A stretch of 64,000 bases of DNA from contig NZ_LVHF01000012.1 of the NCBI RefSeq assembly GCF_001650345.1, positions 620,001-684,000 of the forward strand, read 5' to 3'. The notes under the pieces were generated by a model. The model worked only from the letters and a program-made list of their open reading frames with translations, had not been told where the DNA came from and ran no database searches. Shown one piece after another: positions 19,242-28,131 of this stretch (the stretch's first letter is position 1; each line of letters opens with the position of its first letter). The stretch is from Photobacterium jeanii (lineage in GTDB: Bacteria > Pseudomonadota > Gammaproteobacteria > Enterobacterales > Vibrionaceae). The translations under genes were made by a program, and so were the position numbers.

Positions 19242-19438
19242 CTATCCCACACCCCATATCTCCCGTACTCCAATAAACATCATCAAAAACATTTGCTCAT
19301 AAAAACAGCAAGAATTGGCATTAAAAGCAATTGCCCTTCCCTCTATCGGCGAGCTCATTTACTATGCCTACGACTAAATCAGAATCACAATTTGATCATT
19401 CTGCTAGCTAAAATCACAAGCATCTAGGATCTCTTCAA

Positions 19439-19804
19439 ATGCAAAAAGTACAACTTACGCCAAATCCACAAATTGCCGTTATTTTCAAAGGTTGGTCGAA
19501 CGACTGGGCAAAAGAAACCCAAGAAAATCAAAAAGACATGGCAAACAAATTCCATACTGTTTACAAAATTGCAGCTGATGCTTTTGCAAATGGTGGCGAA
19601 GTTGAGATCACTTTCCTTTCTGCTCTTTTCAATGACTGTAAGCAAAAAGCTGAAATGGCTGAAGCAATGAACGAAAAAGTGAAGGCAAGCCTTCAAGCTG
19701 ATGATGAGCGTGCACAAAAAATCATCGCTAAAGTAAACACAGCGGCACAAGATGCAGCTTACGTAGTGAAATACCTAAATACAGTATTACTACAAAACGC
19801 TTAA
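19439..19804 (+). CDS. Unknown helical protein, 121 residues
   Basis: I do not recognise this protein. It begins MQKVQLTPNPQIAVIFKGWS and continues as long amphipathic helices rich in Ala, Lys and Glu. There is no signal peptide, no membrane segment and a single Cys. The composition recalls small phasin-like or helical-bundle proteins, but no family motif can be named. Codon use looks like the neighbouring genes. It stands alone between the tRNA terminator and a hairpin, with AGGATCT as a weak ribosome site 7-13 nt before the ATG. Confidence 0.75.
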   Translation: MQKVQLTPNPQIAVIFKGWSNDWAKETQENQKDMANKFHTVYKIAADAFANGGEVEITFLSALFNDCKQKAEMAEAMNEKVKASLQADDERAQKIIAKVNTAAQDAAYVVKYLNTVLLQNA

Positions 19805-19813
19805 CTCACACTA

Positions 19814-19845
19814 TCGCCCTGAGCTCCTTCATACGCTCAGGGCGA
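19814..19845 (+). terminator. Probable terminator hairpin after the unknown protein
   Basis: Strong 11-bp stem TCGCCCTGAGC / GCTCAGGGCGA with a 10-nt loop, 9 bp after the stop. The following ATTCACATTCC is not T-rich, so termination may need Rho or the hairpin may only stabilise RNA. Confidence 0.55.
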
Positions 19846-20278
19846 ATTCACATTCCCTACACCTCACTACCACACACCCGAACGCGCCTAAAAAGCATGT
19901 TATTTTAATAACAAATGTTATAGCGAATTTATTATCCCCCTAAACAATTCCATCTATATTTTGTCTCCCGGTACCAATATTTCACATTCATTAAAATTAA
20001 AACATTGCTTCTAGATGCATTTTAATACACCCAACTCACACACAAGTTATTGATACGACTGTCATCACAGATTTCCGATCTGCACCAAAGCGAATATCGA
20101 CTTTTATCACAAAACCAATGTAAGCACGTTGAGCTATAACGATTACAGGTGTGAGAATTCAAACAAATTATCATCATTTGATATTTTTAAAACATTTAGA
20201 GTTTAAGTTCTAATTCGGATAAATCAGTAACTATATAGTTACTTCTTCCGGTTGGTATCACACTACAAAGGTCGAGTA
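19846..20278. other. AT-rich region upstream of porin
   Basis: No ORF or RNA gene seen. One CTGTCAT near 20059 resembles half a PhoB site but has no second half at the proper spacing. A long regulatory leader is usual for porin genes. Confidence 0.4.
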
Positions 20279-21361
20279 ATGGATATTAAAACGGCTAACA
20301 AAACAGCATTGGCGGCGTGTATTTCCACACTATTAGCAGCAACAAGCGCTAATGCAGCAGTCATTTATCAAGATGAATCAGGCGATAACCTTCATCTATA
20401 CGGTGAAGTTGGTGTGGGCGGTCACTTTGGGGCTCGCTACGAATATGGTGAATTTTTCAAAGATCAAACCTACATTGATGATTCATTTGCCACTCTAGGT
20501 GTTAAAGGTAAAAACGGCCAACTGTTCTACCGTTTAGAGCTTGATTACGAGCGTGAAAACTGGAAACACGGCTCAGGCGACATGGTATTAAGCATTGATA
20601 AAATGTTTATTGGCTATGCACTAAACGAAATGCATTACGTTGAATTTGGTTTAACTGATACAGCGTTTGATGACTACGACAAGTGGGGCGATTTTACCTT
20701 TGATACCACAGTGGAAACCGGCGAAGCTGGCGACCAGGATGCGACTGTAAAATACGAAGGAACCTATGGCGCATTCAAGTTAGGTACTTCTTACAGTTAC
20801 AACGCAAAATCATCTTCTGGTTCATTACTGGGTGATATTGTAAATGGCTATTTTGGTTACTTTGGTGATGGCTTCTCTGCCGTGCTTGGTCTTGAAGGAC
20901 GCGGTGGTGCTGCAGGTGAAAGTAAATACGGTAAGCAGAAGCTCATTGGTTTAGGAATGCGCTATTCAGTAACTGATAACTTCATGCTGGGTTTCAACGG
21001 TTACTTGGAAGATGAAGACATTGCACAAAGTAAAACGCCAACAGACATTACCGACCCCAACAACAAAACCTACCAATACAACGATTACCAAACCTTAAAG
21101 CGTAAAGGCGCCTTAATTTCTGGTAAATACGAATTTACTTCACGCTGGGAAATGACAGGTTCTGTTAACTACGAAGCTTTTGAAGAGTGGGATAAGGACA
21201 GCCAGTACTGGGACACAAAAGAGCACAACTGGGGTAAAGACCGCCGCTGGGCAACCCTTGGCTTGAATTTCAAACCAACACCATCATCAATCATTGCTCT
21301 TGAAGCTAACGCAGGTGAAGCCGCACAAGCTGCTTACGCTTACGCGCGCGTGTACTTCTAA
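20279..21361 (+). CDS. Outer-membrane porin, Gram-negative porin family
   Basis: 360 residues. A signal peptide ends at SANA (residue 26), before AVIYQDESGDNLHLYGEV, the standard start of a general porin barrel. Alternating aromatic strands run throughout (YGEVGVGGHFGARY, LFYRLELDYE, GTYGAFKLGTSYSYN) and it ends in an aromatic residue (YARVYF), as needed for BAM insertion. An in-frame ATG at 20252 is rejected because AAAGG lies before ATG 20279 and the latter gives a proper signal peptide. It lies 45 bp before the extracellular nuclease gene on the same strand, so the two may share a transcript. Confidence 0.88.
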   Translation: MDIKTANKTALAACISTLLAATSANAAVIYQDESGDNLHLYGEVGVGGHFGARYEYGEFFKDQTYIDDSFATLGVKGKNGQLFYRLELDYERENWKHGSGDMVLSIDKMFIGYALNEMHYVEFGLTDTAFDDYDKWGDFTFDTTVETGEAGDQDATVKYEGTYGAFKLGTSYSYNAKSSSGSLLGDIVNGYFGYFGDGFSAVLGLEGRGGAAGESKYGKQKLIGLGMRYSVTDNFMLGFNGYLEDEDIAQSKTPTDITDPNNKTYQYNDYQTLKRKGALISGKYEFTSRWEMTGSVNYEAFEEWDKDSQYWDTKEHNWGKDRRWATLGLNFKPTPSSIIALEANAGEAAQAAYAYARVYF

Positions 21362-21406
21362 TTTGATTGCCCAGTATTAATATTTTAGGGATTAAAGGAA
21401 CACCCC

Positions 21407-24400
21407 ATGAATAAAAAAGTCACCTTACTTTCCGCTGCTATCGCATCCATATTAGCAGCACCAGCTATGGCGAATATTAACGATGTTATTATTTCTGAGT
21501 ACGTTGAAGGTAGTAGCTATAACAAAGCGATTGAATTAACTAATATAGGCTCTGAAACGGTTAAATTTCCAGTAGGAACAGCCTTAACGTTAACCAAAGA
21601 CGGCGGTAAGGAAATCTACACATCGGCGACTATTGACCTATCAGAGCAAAGCTTAGATGCAGGTCAATCACTCGTTATTCATCATTCTAAACCAAGTAAT
21701 AAGGATACCAACTTATTAGATGCGCTGGCAGCAAACGTAAAAAAACATAACAGTAAAACGCTACCTACGAAAGAGCTCCAGCATAACGGTAATGACGTTG
21801 TTGCACTTACCGATCTATCAAATCCTGACTCACCAATATTCTTAGATGCAGTGGGAACGTTTGGCAATAGTAAGAAGCATATTGATGAAAGGACATTACA
21901 ACGCCTCGACTCAGTAAAGAAACAAAATGCCACGTTTAATCTAAGTGAATGGGTCACCAAACCACAAAACACATTTGATGGCCTTGGAGACCCAACCTTA
22001 GCAGCAGCCGAGCCTGCAGCAACGCCTTGTTCAGATGCATCCGGTATGAGCCGCCTCAATCCGGGTGAAATTCAAGGCAATAGCTTTAAATCACCACTGA
22101 TTCAATCTGGTTTCATAAGTGATGATGAATACTTAGTTCAAGGTGTGGTGAGTGCTGTTTCAACAAGCTTAACGAAAGGTTTCTTCCTGTATGCGCCAGA
22201 TGGTGACGAACTAACCTCAGACGGTATCTTCATTAAGACTGGTGGTGTTGTCTCAGAGGAAATGGTTGGCCAAGAAATCTGTGTTAAAGGTTTTGTTGAA
22301 GAGAAATATGGCCAAACTCAAGTCAAAGCGACTGATGATAAGTGGGAAATTGTAAATGCGACACCGGTGAAGCCCAAAGCGGTTGACCTAAAACGCATTC
22401 CATCTGATGGCCAATACTTCCGTAAAACACTAGAACGCCATGAAGGTATGTTAGTCCGTTTAACTGACAACATGGACGAAAGTACTAAAGAAAACGAAAC
22501 CATGCGTGTTTCACGTACTTTTAGCTACGACTATGACGGCAATCGTAACAACATGGTGTTGGCATATAAGCGTCCTAATATGCAACCAAACCAGGAACAT
22601 GTTGCAGGTAGCGATGGTTCAATCGCACAAGATCGTCAAAACAACGATTACCGCTTATATGTCGAAACTGATCAAAAAGCTGCAGACGGTGAAATCCCTT
22701 TCTACCCTGACTTCAATGACAAAGAAACGGTAGCAAAAGGTAAAGACTATATTCGTGTAGACGATAGTATTACAGGCCTTGAAGGTGTCATTTCATACAG
22801 TTACGGTGACTACCGTCTCATGGCGACTAACACCATTAGCGGAAAAAACATTACTCATAACACCGACCGTAAAGCTAAACCACAACTTAACGACAGCACA
22901 ACGTCAGACAAATTTGCGATTCGCATCGCTACTCAAAACGTGTTGAATTACTTCAACTCACCGTTTGGTGGTCCAGACAACCCACGTAACGATAATCGTG
23001 GTGCTGACAGCGAATTAGAATTTAGACATCAACATGCCAAAATCGTTAAAGCGATTAACAGCTTAGATGCCGACATCATTGGCTTGATGGAAATCGAAAA
23101 TAATGGTTTTGGTAATTACAGTGCCATCACTGAGCTTGTCAACGCTGTTAATGAGTACTACTACAAAGAGAACTACTCAAGCCGCAATGATGAAAGATCG
23201 ACTCACAACCAATATGTGTTCGTGGGTTTTGACTCTGATGGCAACATGTTGTTGGATGAATTTGACTCTATCGGCTCTGACGCAATTACCTCAGGTCTAC
23301 TTTACCGTCCAAGCAAAGTATCGCTAGAGCAAGCAAAAATCATCCCGATGCCTTCGCAACAGGCACCAATGATCACCTACCCTAATGGTTCTGCAATTGT
23401 AGGCAAAAAAGGTGAAATACGTGAAAACGGTAAGAATTACCAACGCGACACGATTGCGGCTACTTTCCGTATAGCTAATACAGGTAAAAAACTTACGGTT
23501 TCAGTCAACCACTTAAAATCTAAAGGCTCAACGTGTTGGGAAGATTGGCAAGGCTGGGAAAGTTGGGAAGGTTTCGACCCTGTCAAACATGATGTTAAAA
23601 ATGCCGACTTCCAAGGTTCATGTGAAAACTTCCGTGTCGCAGCTGCTTACCAACTTGGTAAAGAAATGGCCAAAATTGGCGGTGACCGCGTTATCATCGG
23701 TGACATGAACTCTTACGCCCATGAAGACCCTATGCTAGTGCTCACCTCGAATCCAACGGGTAAAACACTGAAAGCAGCTCGAGACACTCTCATTGGCAAA
23801 AAGCCTCAGTTTGGTTCTGAAGGTGGCGTAATTACGCAATCTTATGGCTACCTAAATGCAGTTAGCATTAAAGATGCAGAGAAGAATAAAACTAGCTGGA
23901 GTTATTCTTACAATGATGAAATTGGTTCACTTGACCACATCTTAATTACACCGTCACTCGAAAAGCATTTATTAGATGCAACTGATTGGCACATCAATGC
24001 TGCTGAATCGAAATTGTTTGATTACAACCAAGATCGTAAAGGGCTTAAGAGAGATGAAGAAAAAGCAATCACGCATAAATTCTATGCTGATAACGCTTAC
24101 CGCTCTTCAGATCACGACTCTGCAATCATGGCCCTTGGTTATGGTTACGGTGAAACAGATGGTTCGCCAGTTCTGCTAACTACCGACAGTGGTCGTATGG
24201 ATGTCCCTTATGCAGTTCCAACCGACAAGGCGCTAGAAGGTGATATCGCTGAGATTTCGTTCTCACCATCACCTGAAGACATGAGCAAAGTTGCGCTACC
24301 GAAAGTAACGCTTGATAAGGCTAAAAAGCAACTGGTTAACTTCGATGTCAGCGGCATTGAACCTGGTGATTACACTGTTACCATGCAGCTAAAGCGCCCT

Positions 24401-24595
24401 GTAAGTACTAAGAGCAATGCGCAAACTGAAGTTGTTACTGGTTCACAAGTGTCAATGAAGGTCACTGTCGCTGAGCAAGACTCCAAGCAACCAAAAGTTG
24501 TTGTACCACCGTACGATGGCAGCGGCGGTTCTTTCGGCCTGTTTGGTATGCTTTCTCTACTTGGTCTTGGTTTTCTTCGTAGAGCAAAGAAGTAA
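21407..24595 (+). CDS. ExeM/NucH-family extracellular endonuclease with GlyGly-CTERM tail
   Basis: 1062-residue secreted DNase related to V. cholerae Xds and Shewanella ExeM. Order: signal peptide to A22 (APAMA); lamin-tail domain about 23-200 (INDVIISEYVEGSSYNKAIE); OB-fold domain about 215-310 (VQGVVSAV, KGFFLYAPDG, ICVKGFVEEKYGQTQV); EEP nuclease about 503-905 (RIATQNVLNYF, GLMEIEN, IIGDMNSY near 765, GSLDHILITP near 841, SSDHDSA near 900); C-terminal linker; and a terminal GlyGly-CTERM element (GGSFGLFGMLSLLGLGFLRR) sorted by rhombosortase. It probably degrades extracellular DNA for nutrients or biofilm remodelling. It follows the porin by 45 bp. Confidence 0.92.
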   Translation: MNKKVTLLSAAIASILAAPAMANINDVIISEYVEGSSYNKAIELTNIGSETVKFPVGTALTLTKDGGKEIYTSATIDLSEQSLDAGQSLVIHHSKPSNKDTNLLDALAANVKKHNSKTLPTKELQHNGNDVVALTDLSNPDSPIFLDAVGTFGNSKKHIDERTLQRLDSVKKQNATFNLSEWVTKPQNTFDGLGDPTLAAAEPAATPCSDASGMSRLNPGEIQGNSFKSPLIQSGFISDDEYLVQGVVSAVSTSLTKGFFLYAPDGDELTSDGIFIKTGGVVSEEMVGQEICVKGFVEEKYGQTQVKATDDKWEIVNATPVKPKAVDLKRIPSDGQYFRKTLERHEGMLVRLTDNMDESTKENETMRVSRTFSYDYDGNRNNMVLAYKRPNMQPNQEHVAGSDGSIAQDRQNNDYRLYVETDQKAADGEIPFYPDFNDKETVAKGKDYIRVDDSITGLEGVISYSYGDYRLMATNTISGKNITHNTDRKAKPQLNDSTTSDKFAIRIATQNVLNYFNSPFGGPDNPRNDNRGADSELEFRHQHAKIVKAINSLDADIIGLMEIENNGFGNYSAITELVNAVNEYYYKENYSSRNDERSTHNQYVFVGFDSDGNMLLDEFDSIGSDAITSGLLYRPSKVSLEQAKIIPMPSQQAPMITYPNGSAIVGKKGEIRENGKNYQRDTIAATFRIANTGKKLTVSVNHLKSKGSTCWEDWQGWESWEGFDPVKHDVKNADFQGSCENFRVAAAYQLGKEMAKIGGDRVIIGDMNSYAHEDPMLVLTSNPTGKTLKAARDTLIGKKPQFGSEGGVITQSYGYLNAVSIKDAEKNKTSWSYSYNDEIGSLDHILITPSLEKHLLDATDWHINAAESKLFDYNQDRKGLKRDEEKAITHKFYADNAYRSSDHDSAIMALGYGYGETDGSPVLLTTDSGRMDVPYAVPTDKALEGDIAEISFSPSPEDMSKVALPKVTLDKAKKQLVNFDVSGIEPGDYTVTMQLKRPVSTKSNAQTEVVTGSQVSMKVTVAEQDSKQPKVVVPPYDGSGGSFGLFGMLSLLGLGFLRRAKK

Positions 24596-24639
24596 CCAAG
24601 CATTAAACCAATAACGCCAATTTGCGTTAATAAGTAATC

Positions 24640-24672
24640 AAAGAGGTTTAGCCTTAGGCTAAGCCTCTTTTC
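24640..24672 (+). terminator. Terminator after the extracellular nuclease
   Basis: 14-bp stem AAAGAGGTTTAGCC / GGCTAAGCCTCTTT (one G-T pair), loop TTA, followed by TCTTATTT. Confidence 0.85.
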
Positions 24673-24728
24673 TTATTTAAAAAGTCACTATACTCTGTTG
24701 AGCTTTCTTTCATCACAGAGCATCAATT

Positions 24729-25667
24729 TTGAGTCCAGAACGCGCTGGCCAAATGGTCATCTTTCACGCTTTAGTCAAAGCCGGTAGTTTTACAGCGGCG
24801 GGTAAACAGCTTGAAGTTTCAACCTCCCATATCAGTAAGCAAATAAGCGCCCTTGAAACCTCACTAAACATCAAATTAGTGCAACGTACGACACGCAGTT
24901 TTACCCTAACCGAAGCAGGAGAACGCTACCTCGATTGCTGCGCACAGGTTGTTAATGCCATGCGCGATGGTAATGCTGTGATTGATGACGCCCGTGATGA
25001 GATTTCTGGCGTACTAAGGTTAGGTATTTCTCAATCTTTCGGCACCATGCACTTAACCCCTGCGATTGAACAATTGCAGCGCCACTACCCTCGCCTGAAA
25101 GTAGAATTAAGCTTATTTGACCATAAAGCCGATATGCTCGAAGACGGGCTCGATTTGTGGATCACCAACTACGAGCACATTCCTGAAGGTTATGTCGCAC
25201 AGCGGCTAGCGGATACCCGTTTTGTGGTCGCGGCAGCGCCCGAGTATTTAATGCACCACCCGGCACCATCGCACCCCGATGATTTAGCCACGCACAACTG
25301 TTTGACCTATCAAAGCCGGCAACGTAATTACCACGCGTGGTCATTCAAACAAGCTGATCAGCAACTACTCGTGAATGTTGACGGTAACTATCGTGTCGAC
25401 CTAGCCGAGGCTGTTCGAGATGCAGCCATTGCTGGATGGGGAGTCGCATACTTAGCGACTTATCTATTGAAAGATGAATTTAAAGAAAAAAAACTGATCC
25501 AGCTTTTGCCTGACTGGCAAGCAAATCAAACCATGCCCTTTTATGCGGTTTACCCAAGCCGGGCGCATTTACCACACAAAATCGCAGCAGTGATTAGCTT
25601 CTTTAAACAATATATTGGCGACACGCCGTATTGGGATAAAGCTCTCAGCCGCCATATCAAACTCTAA
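24729..25667 (+). CDS. LysR-family transcriptional regulator
   Basis: 312 residues. The N-terminal winged helix is clear (FHALVKAGSFTAAGKQLEVS, then TSHISKQISALETSLNIKL, RTTRSFTLTEAGERYL), followed by a type-2 periplasmic-binding-like effector domain. This resembles the group of LysR proteins named for E. coli YhaJ/DhfA-like regulators. The start is a TTG at 24729 with a weak ribosome site; ATG 24753 would cut into the DNA-binding domain. No divergent target gene lies upstream, so its regulon cannot be read from context; it precedes the nucleoside transporter by 267 bp. Confidence 0.85.
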   Translation: MSPERAGQMVIFHALVKAGSFTAAGKQLEVSTSHISKQISALETSLNIKLVQRTTRSFTLTEAGERYLDCCAQVVNAMRDGNAVIDDARDEISGVLRLGISQSFGTMHLTPAIEQLQRHYPRLKVELSLFDHKADMLEDGLDLWITNYEHIPEGYVAQRLADTRFVVAAAPEYLMHHPAPSHPDDLATHNCLTYQSRQRNYHAWSFKQADQQLLVNVDGNYRVDLAEAVRDAAIAGWGVAYLATYLLKDEFKEKKLIQLLPDWQANQTMPFYAVYPSRAHLPHKIAAVISFFKQYIGDTPYWDKALSRHIKL

Positions 25668-25775
25668 TTGTGATTATTGCCAATCACGAAAACGGTTACT
25701 TTAGCAGCGAAATTGTTTCCAAGATCTTGCACAAAAACCAAAACACCTTTTCCAATTGGCAACAATAAAAAATCA

Positions 25776-25808
25776 GAAAGCCTTAACTCACTGTTAGTTA
25801 AGGCTTTC
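25776..25808. repeat. Hairpin between LysR gene and nucleoside transporter
   Basis: Perfect 13-bp arms GAAAGCCTTAACT / AGTTAAGGCTTTC with a 7-nt loop. An A-run flanks each side: no plus-strand T-tail, but on the minus strand TGATTTTTTATT follows. It may be a LysR-gene terminator that works poorly, or a leader element for the transporter. Confidence 0.5.
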
Positions 25809-25934
25809 AAAAATTAATATCATACAAATCAACCCAGCATCACAACTTACTAACATCTCCTGCTTGAAAGCCTTTCCAACCTCACTAGAATGCGCCTCTC
25901 ACTTTTAGTTACACATAACTTTTAAAGGTTTTCC

Positions 25935-27140
25935 ATGTCTTCGCTTATTGGTATTGCAGCCATTTTATTGTTTGCTTATTTGCTTTCGACCGATCGCCGC
26001 AATATCCCGTTAAAAACAGTTTCACTGGCGTTCTTACTTCAAATCGCTTTTGCACTATTAGTGCTATACATTCCTGCGGGTAAGTCAGCACTAAACAGTG
26101 TGACTAATGCTGTGTCTGGCGTCATTGATTATGGCCAGCAAGGTATTGCCTTCTTATTTGGTGGCTTGGCAACGGGCAGCGTGGGCTTTGTATTTGCCAT
26201 AAATGTTCTTGGCATCATTATCTTTTTCTCAGCGCTGATTTCAGCCCTTTATCACATTGGCTTAATGCCGAAAGTGATTAACCTGATCGGTGGTGGCTTA
26301 CAGAAGTTTTTGGGTACAGGTCGTGCGGAATCTTTATCTGCTACCGCAAATATTTTTGTAGGCATGATTGAAGCACCACTGGTTGTGAAGCCGTACCTTA
26401 AAAACATGAGTGACTCTCAGTTCTTCGCCGTAATGACTTGTGGTCTCGCTTCTGTTGCGGGGGGTACGCTAGTGGGTTATGCCTCGCTAGGTGTTGAACT
26501 CAACTTCCTGATTGCTGCCGCGTTCATGTCAGCACCTGCTGGCTTATTAATGGCAAAAATCTTAGTGCCACCATCAGACGACACGCACCAAAACGATGAA
26601 ATTACATCAGTTGAGCTTCCTCGTGCCACTAACGTTGTTGAAGCCCTTGCTGATGGTGCCATGTCAGGCTTACGTATTGCCGTAGCCGTTGGTGCAACGC
26701 TACTGGCTTTCATCAGTGTGATCGCTTTGCTAAACGGCTTGCTTGGTCATGTAGGTGACGCCTTGGGTATTCCGCTAAGCTTTGAGCTTATCTTAGGCTA
26801 TGTGTTTGCCCCTGTTGCTTTCTTGATTGGTGTGCCTTGGAATGAAGCCATTACCGCAGGTTCATTGATTGGTAACAAAGTCATCGTCAACGAATTCGTC
26901 GCTTTCATCCAGCTAATGGAAGTGAAAGATCAGCTAAGCGCACACTCACAAGCAATTATCACTTTTGCATTGTGTGGCTTTGCCAATATCTCAACAATGG
27001 CAATGTTGATTGGCGGCTTAGGTAGCTTGGTACCAGAGCGTCGCACTTTCATTTCGACCTACGGTTTCCGCGCTATTGCTGCTGGTGTACTAGCAAACCT
27101 AATGAGTGCAGCGATTGCTGGTGTGATCCTTTCACTTTAA
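25935..27140 (+). CDS. Concentrative nucleoside transporter (NupC/CNT family)
   Basis: 401-residue inner-membrane symporter that takes up nucleosides with Na+ or H+. Hydrophobic helices and the two re-entrant hairpins of CNT proteins are visible. From the V. cholerae CNT structure, ribose contacts are kept (Glu in GVPWNEA; Asn and Ser in GFANISTM). The hairpin that reads the base, GQTEAPL in typical members, is GMIEAPL here, so the Gln and Thr contacts are replaced by Met and Ile. Base preference may differ from the uridine-type transporters. A convergent deoR lies downstream. Confidence 0.9.
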   Translation: MSSLIGIAAILLFAYLLSTDRRNIPLKTVSLAFLLQIAFALLVLYIPAGKSALNSVTNAVSGVIDYGQQGIAFLFGGLATGSVGFVFAINVLGIIIFFSALISALYHIGLMPKVINLIGGGLQKFLGTGRAESLSATANIFVGMIEAPLVVKPYLKNMSDSQFFAVMTCGLASVAGGTLVGYASLGVELNFLIAAAFMSAPAGLLMAKILVPPSDDTHQNDEITSVELPRATNVVEALADGAMSGLRIAVAVGATLLAFISVIALLNGLLGHVGDALGIPLSFELILGYVFAPVAFLIGVPWNEAITAGSLIGNKVIVNEFVAFIQLMEVKDQLSAHSQAIITFALCGFANISTMAMLIGGLGSLVPERRTFISTYGFRAIAAGVLANLMSAAIAGVILSL

Positions 27141-27162
27141 AAGTTCTGCTTACGCCAAAACA

Positions 27163-27191
27163 AAAAACAGAGGGAGCATCCCTCTGTTTTT
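27163..27191 (+). terminator. Terminator of the nucleoside transporter gene
   Basis: 13-bp stem AAAAACAGAGGGA / TCCCTCTGTTTTT with loop GCA; A and T runs at both ends allow bidirectional use with the convergent deoR. Confidence 0.92.
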
Positions 27192-27276
27192 GTATTTGTC
27201 ACTCAAAAATAAATCAAAGTACAAGTAGTTAATCTATCTATAACTTAACTCGTTACTTAACCAGTGACTTCGTTGG

Positions 27277-28014
27277 TTACTTAATGAGATATTCAGGTGG
27301 TAGCGCTTTGTCAGAAATAAAGTGATGCACCGCTGACAGAGGGCAAACAAAGGCCGATTTTACGACGCCTAACTTACTATGGTCAGCCGCTAAAACTACA
27401 CTTGCTGTTTGTTTTATTGCCTTTCGCTTATAAGGTAACTCATTGAATGAATAACAAGTGATACCCTGTTCTGGGTCAACTCCCGCCGCCGAAATAAACA
27501 CAGTATCAAAGCGAATATTATCAATTTCACTTTGCTCACTCAGCGGATAAAAGTTATTGAATTTGGGATCATAAGCCCCACCACACAACACCACTTGGCA
27601 GTTGGGTTTACGCTTCAAAGCGACAAAGATATTCATTGAGAAGCAAACCCCTGTAAACGGGATTTTATCGTCAATCGCTTGAATGATATGAACGATACTC
27701 GTGCCGTTATCAAAAAAGACAGTTTGGTTCTCAAGCACATGCTGCGCCGCTTTTTGACCTATCAGCTTCTTTTCTTCAACATGATTGGCACTTTGCTCAT
27801 CTAAAAAGTAGCCACTATTTTGCGATCGCCCTTGTTTACGAACCACGTAACCGCCAATCAAGCTGACAAGCTCATTGGGCTCAGTAAAATCACGACGAAT
27901 CGTCATTTCAGATACATTCAAGCTATCGGCTGCGGCTTTCAAATGTACCTTCTCGCGGCCAATGAGTAACTCTGCTAACTGCTTGATTCGTATTTCGCGT
28001 TTGGTCTCTGCCAT
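27277..28014 (-). CDS. deoR: Deoxyribose/nucleoside regulator DeoR
   Basis: 245 residues, close to E. coli DeoR in length and order from memory. HTH: KREIRIKQLAELLIGREKVH and AADSLNVSEMTIRRDF. The effector domain contains VEEKKLIGQKAA, FFDNGTSIVHIIQAIDDKIP, CFSMNIFVALKRKPNCQ and LCGG, then SAAGVDPEQGITCYSFNELP and AADHSKLG. In E. coli deoxyribose-5-phosphate relieves repression of nucleoside catabolism and uptake genes. Convergence with a nucleoside transporter supports the name. A 9-bp inverted repeat immediately before its start is a candidate self-operator. Confidence 0.88.
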   Translation of the reverse strand: MAETKREIRIKQLAELLIGREKVHLKAAADSLNVSEMTIRRDFTEPNELVSLIGGYVVRKQGRSQNSGYFLDEQSANHVEEKKLIGQKAAQHVLENQTVFFDNGTSIVHIIQAIDDKIPFTGVCFSMNIFVALKRKPNCQVVLCGGAYDPKFNNFYPLSEQSEIDNIRFDTVFISAAGVDPEQGITCYSFNELPYKRKAIKQTASVVLAADHSKLGVVKSAFVCPLSAVHHFISDKALPPEYLIK

Positions 28015-28025
28015 CTAATGACTCA

Positions 28026-28051
28026 TAATATACTTTGATAACAGTATATTA
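28026..28051. promoter_or_regulatory. Candidate DeoR autoregulatory operator
   Basis: Arms TAATATACT (28026-28034) and AGTATATTA (28043-28051) are exact complements with an 8-nt spacer, 12 bp upstream of the deoR start. Position suggests autoregulation. I did not find the same sequence before the nucleoside transporter. Confidence 0.55.
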
Positions 28052-28131
28052 GTGAACTTTAAAACATTGGCATAGAGTCAAAGCGTGTCTCACTCCAAAT
28101 AATCACAATACAAAACTTGGTTTTTAACCCA

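Noticed and set aside
20041..20075. CTGTCAT near 20059 as a PhoB box before the porin
   Set aside because: Only one half-site; the second 11 bp later does not match. Pho control of the porin-nuclease pair remains possible but is not shown.
25776..25808. Hairpin as a terminator for a minus-strand gene
   Set aside because: Its T-run points to the minus strand, but no minus-strand gene lies upstream; it is listed only as a repeat.
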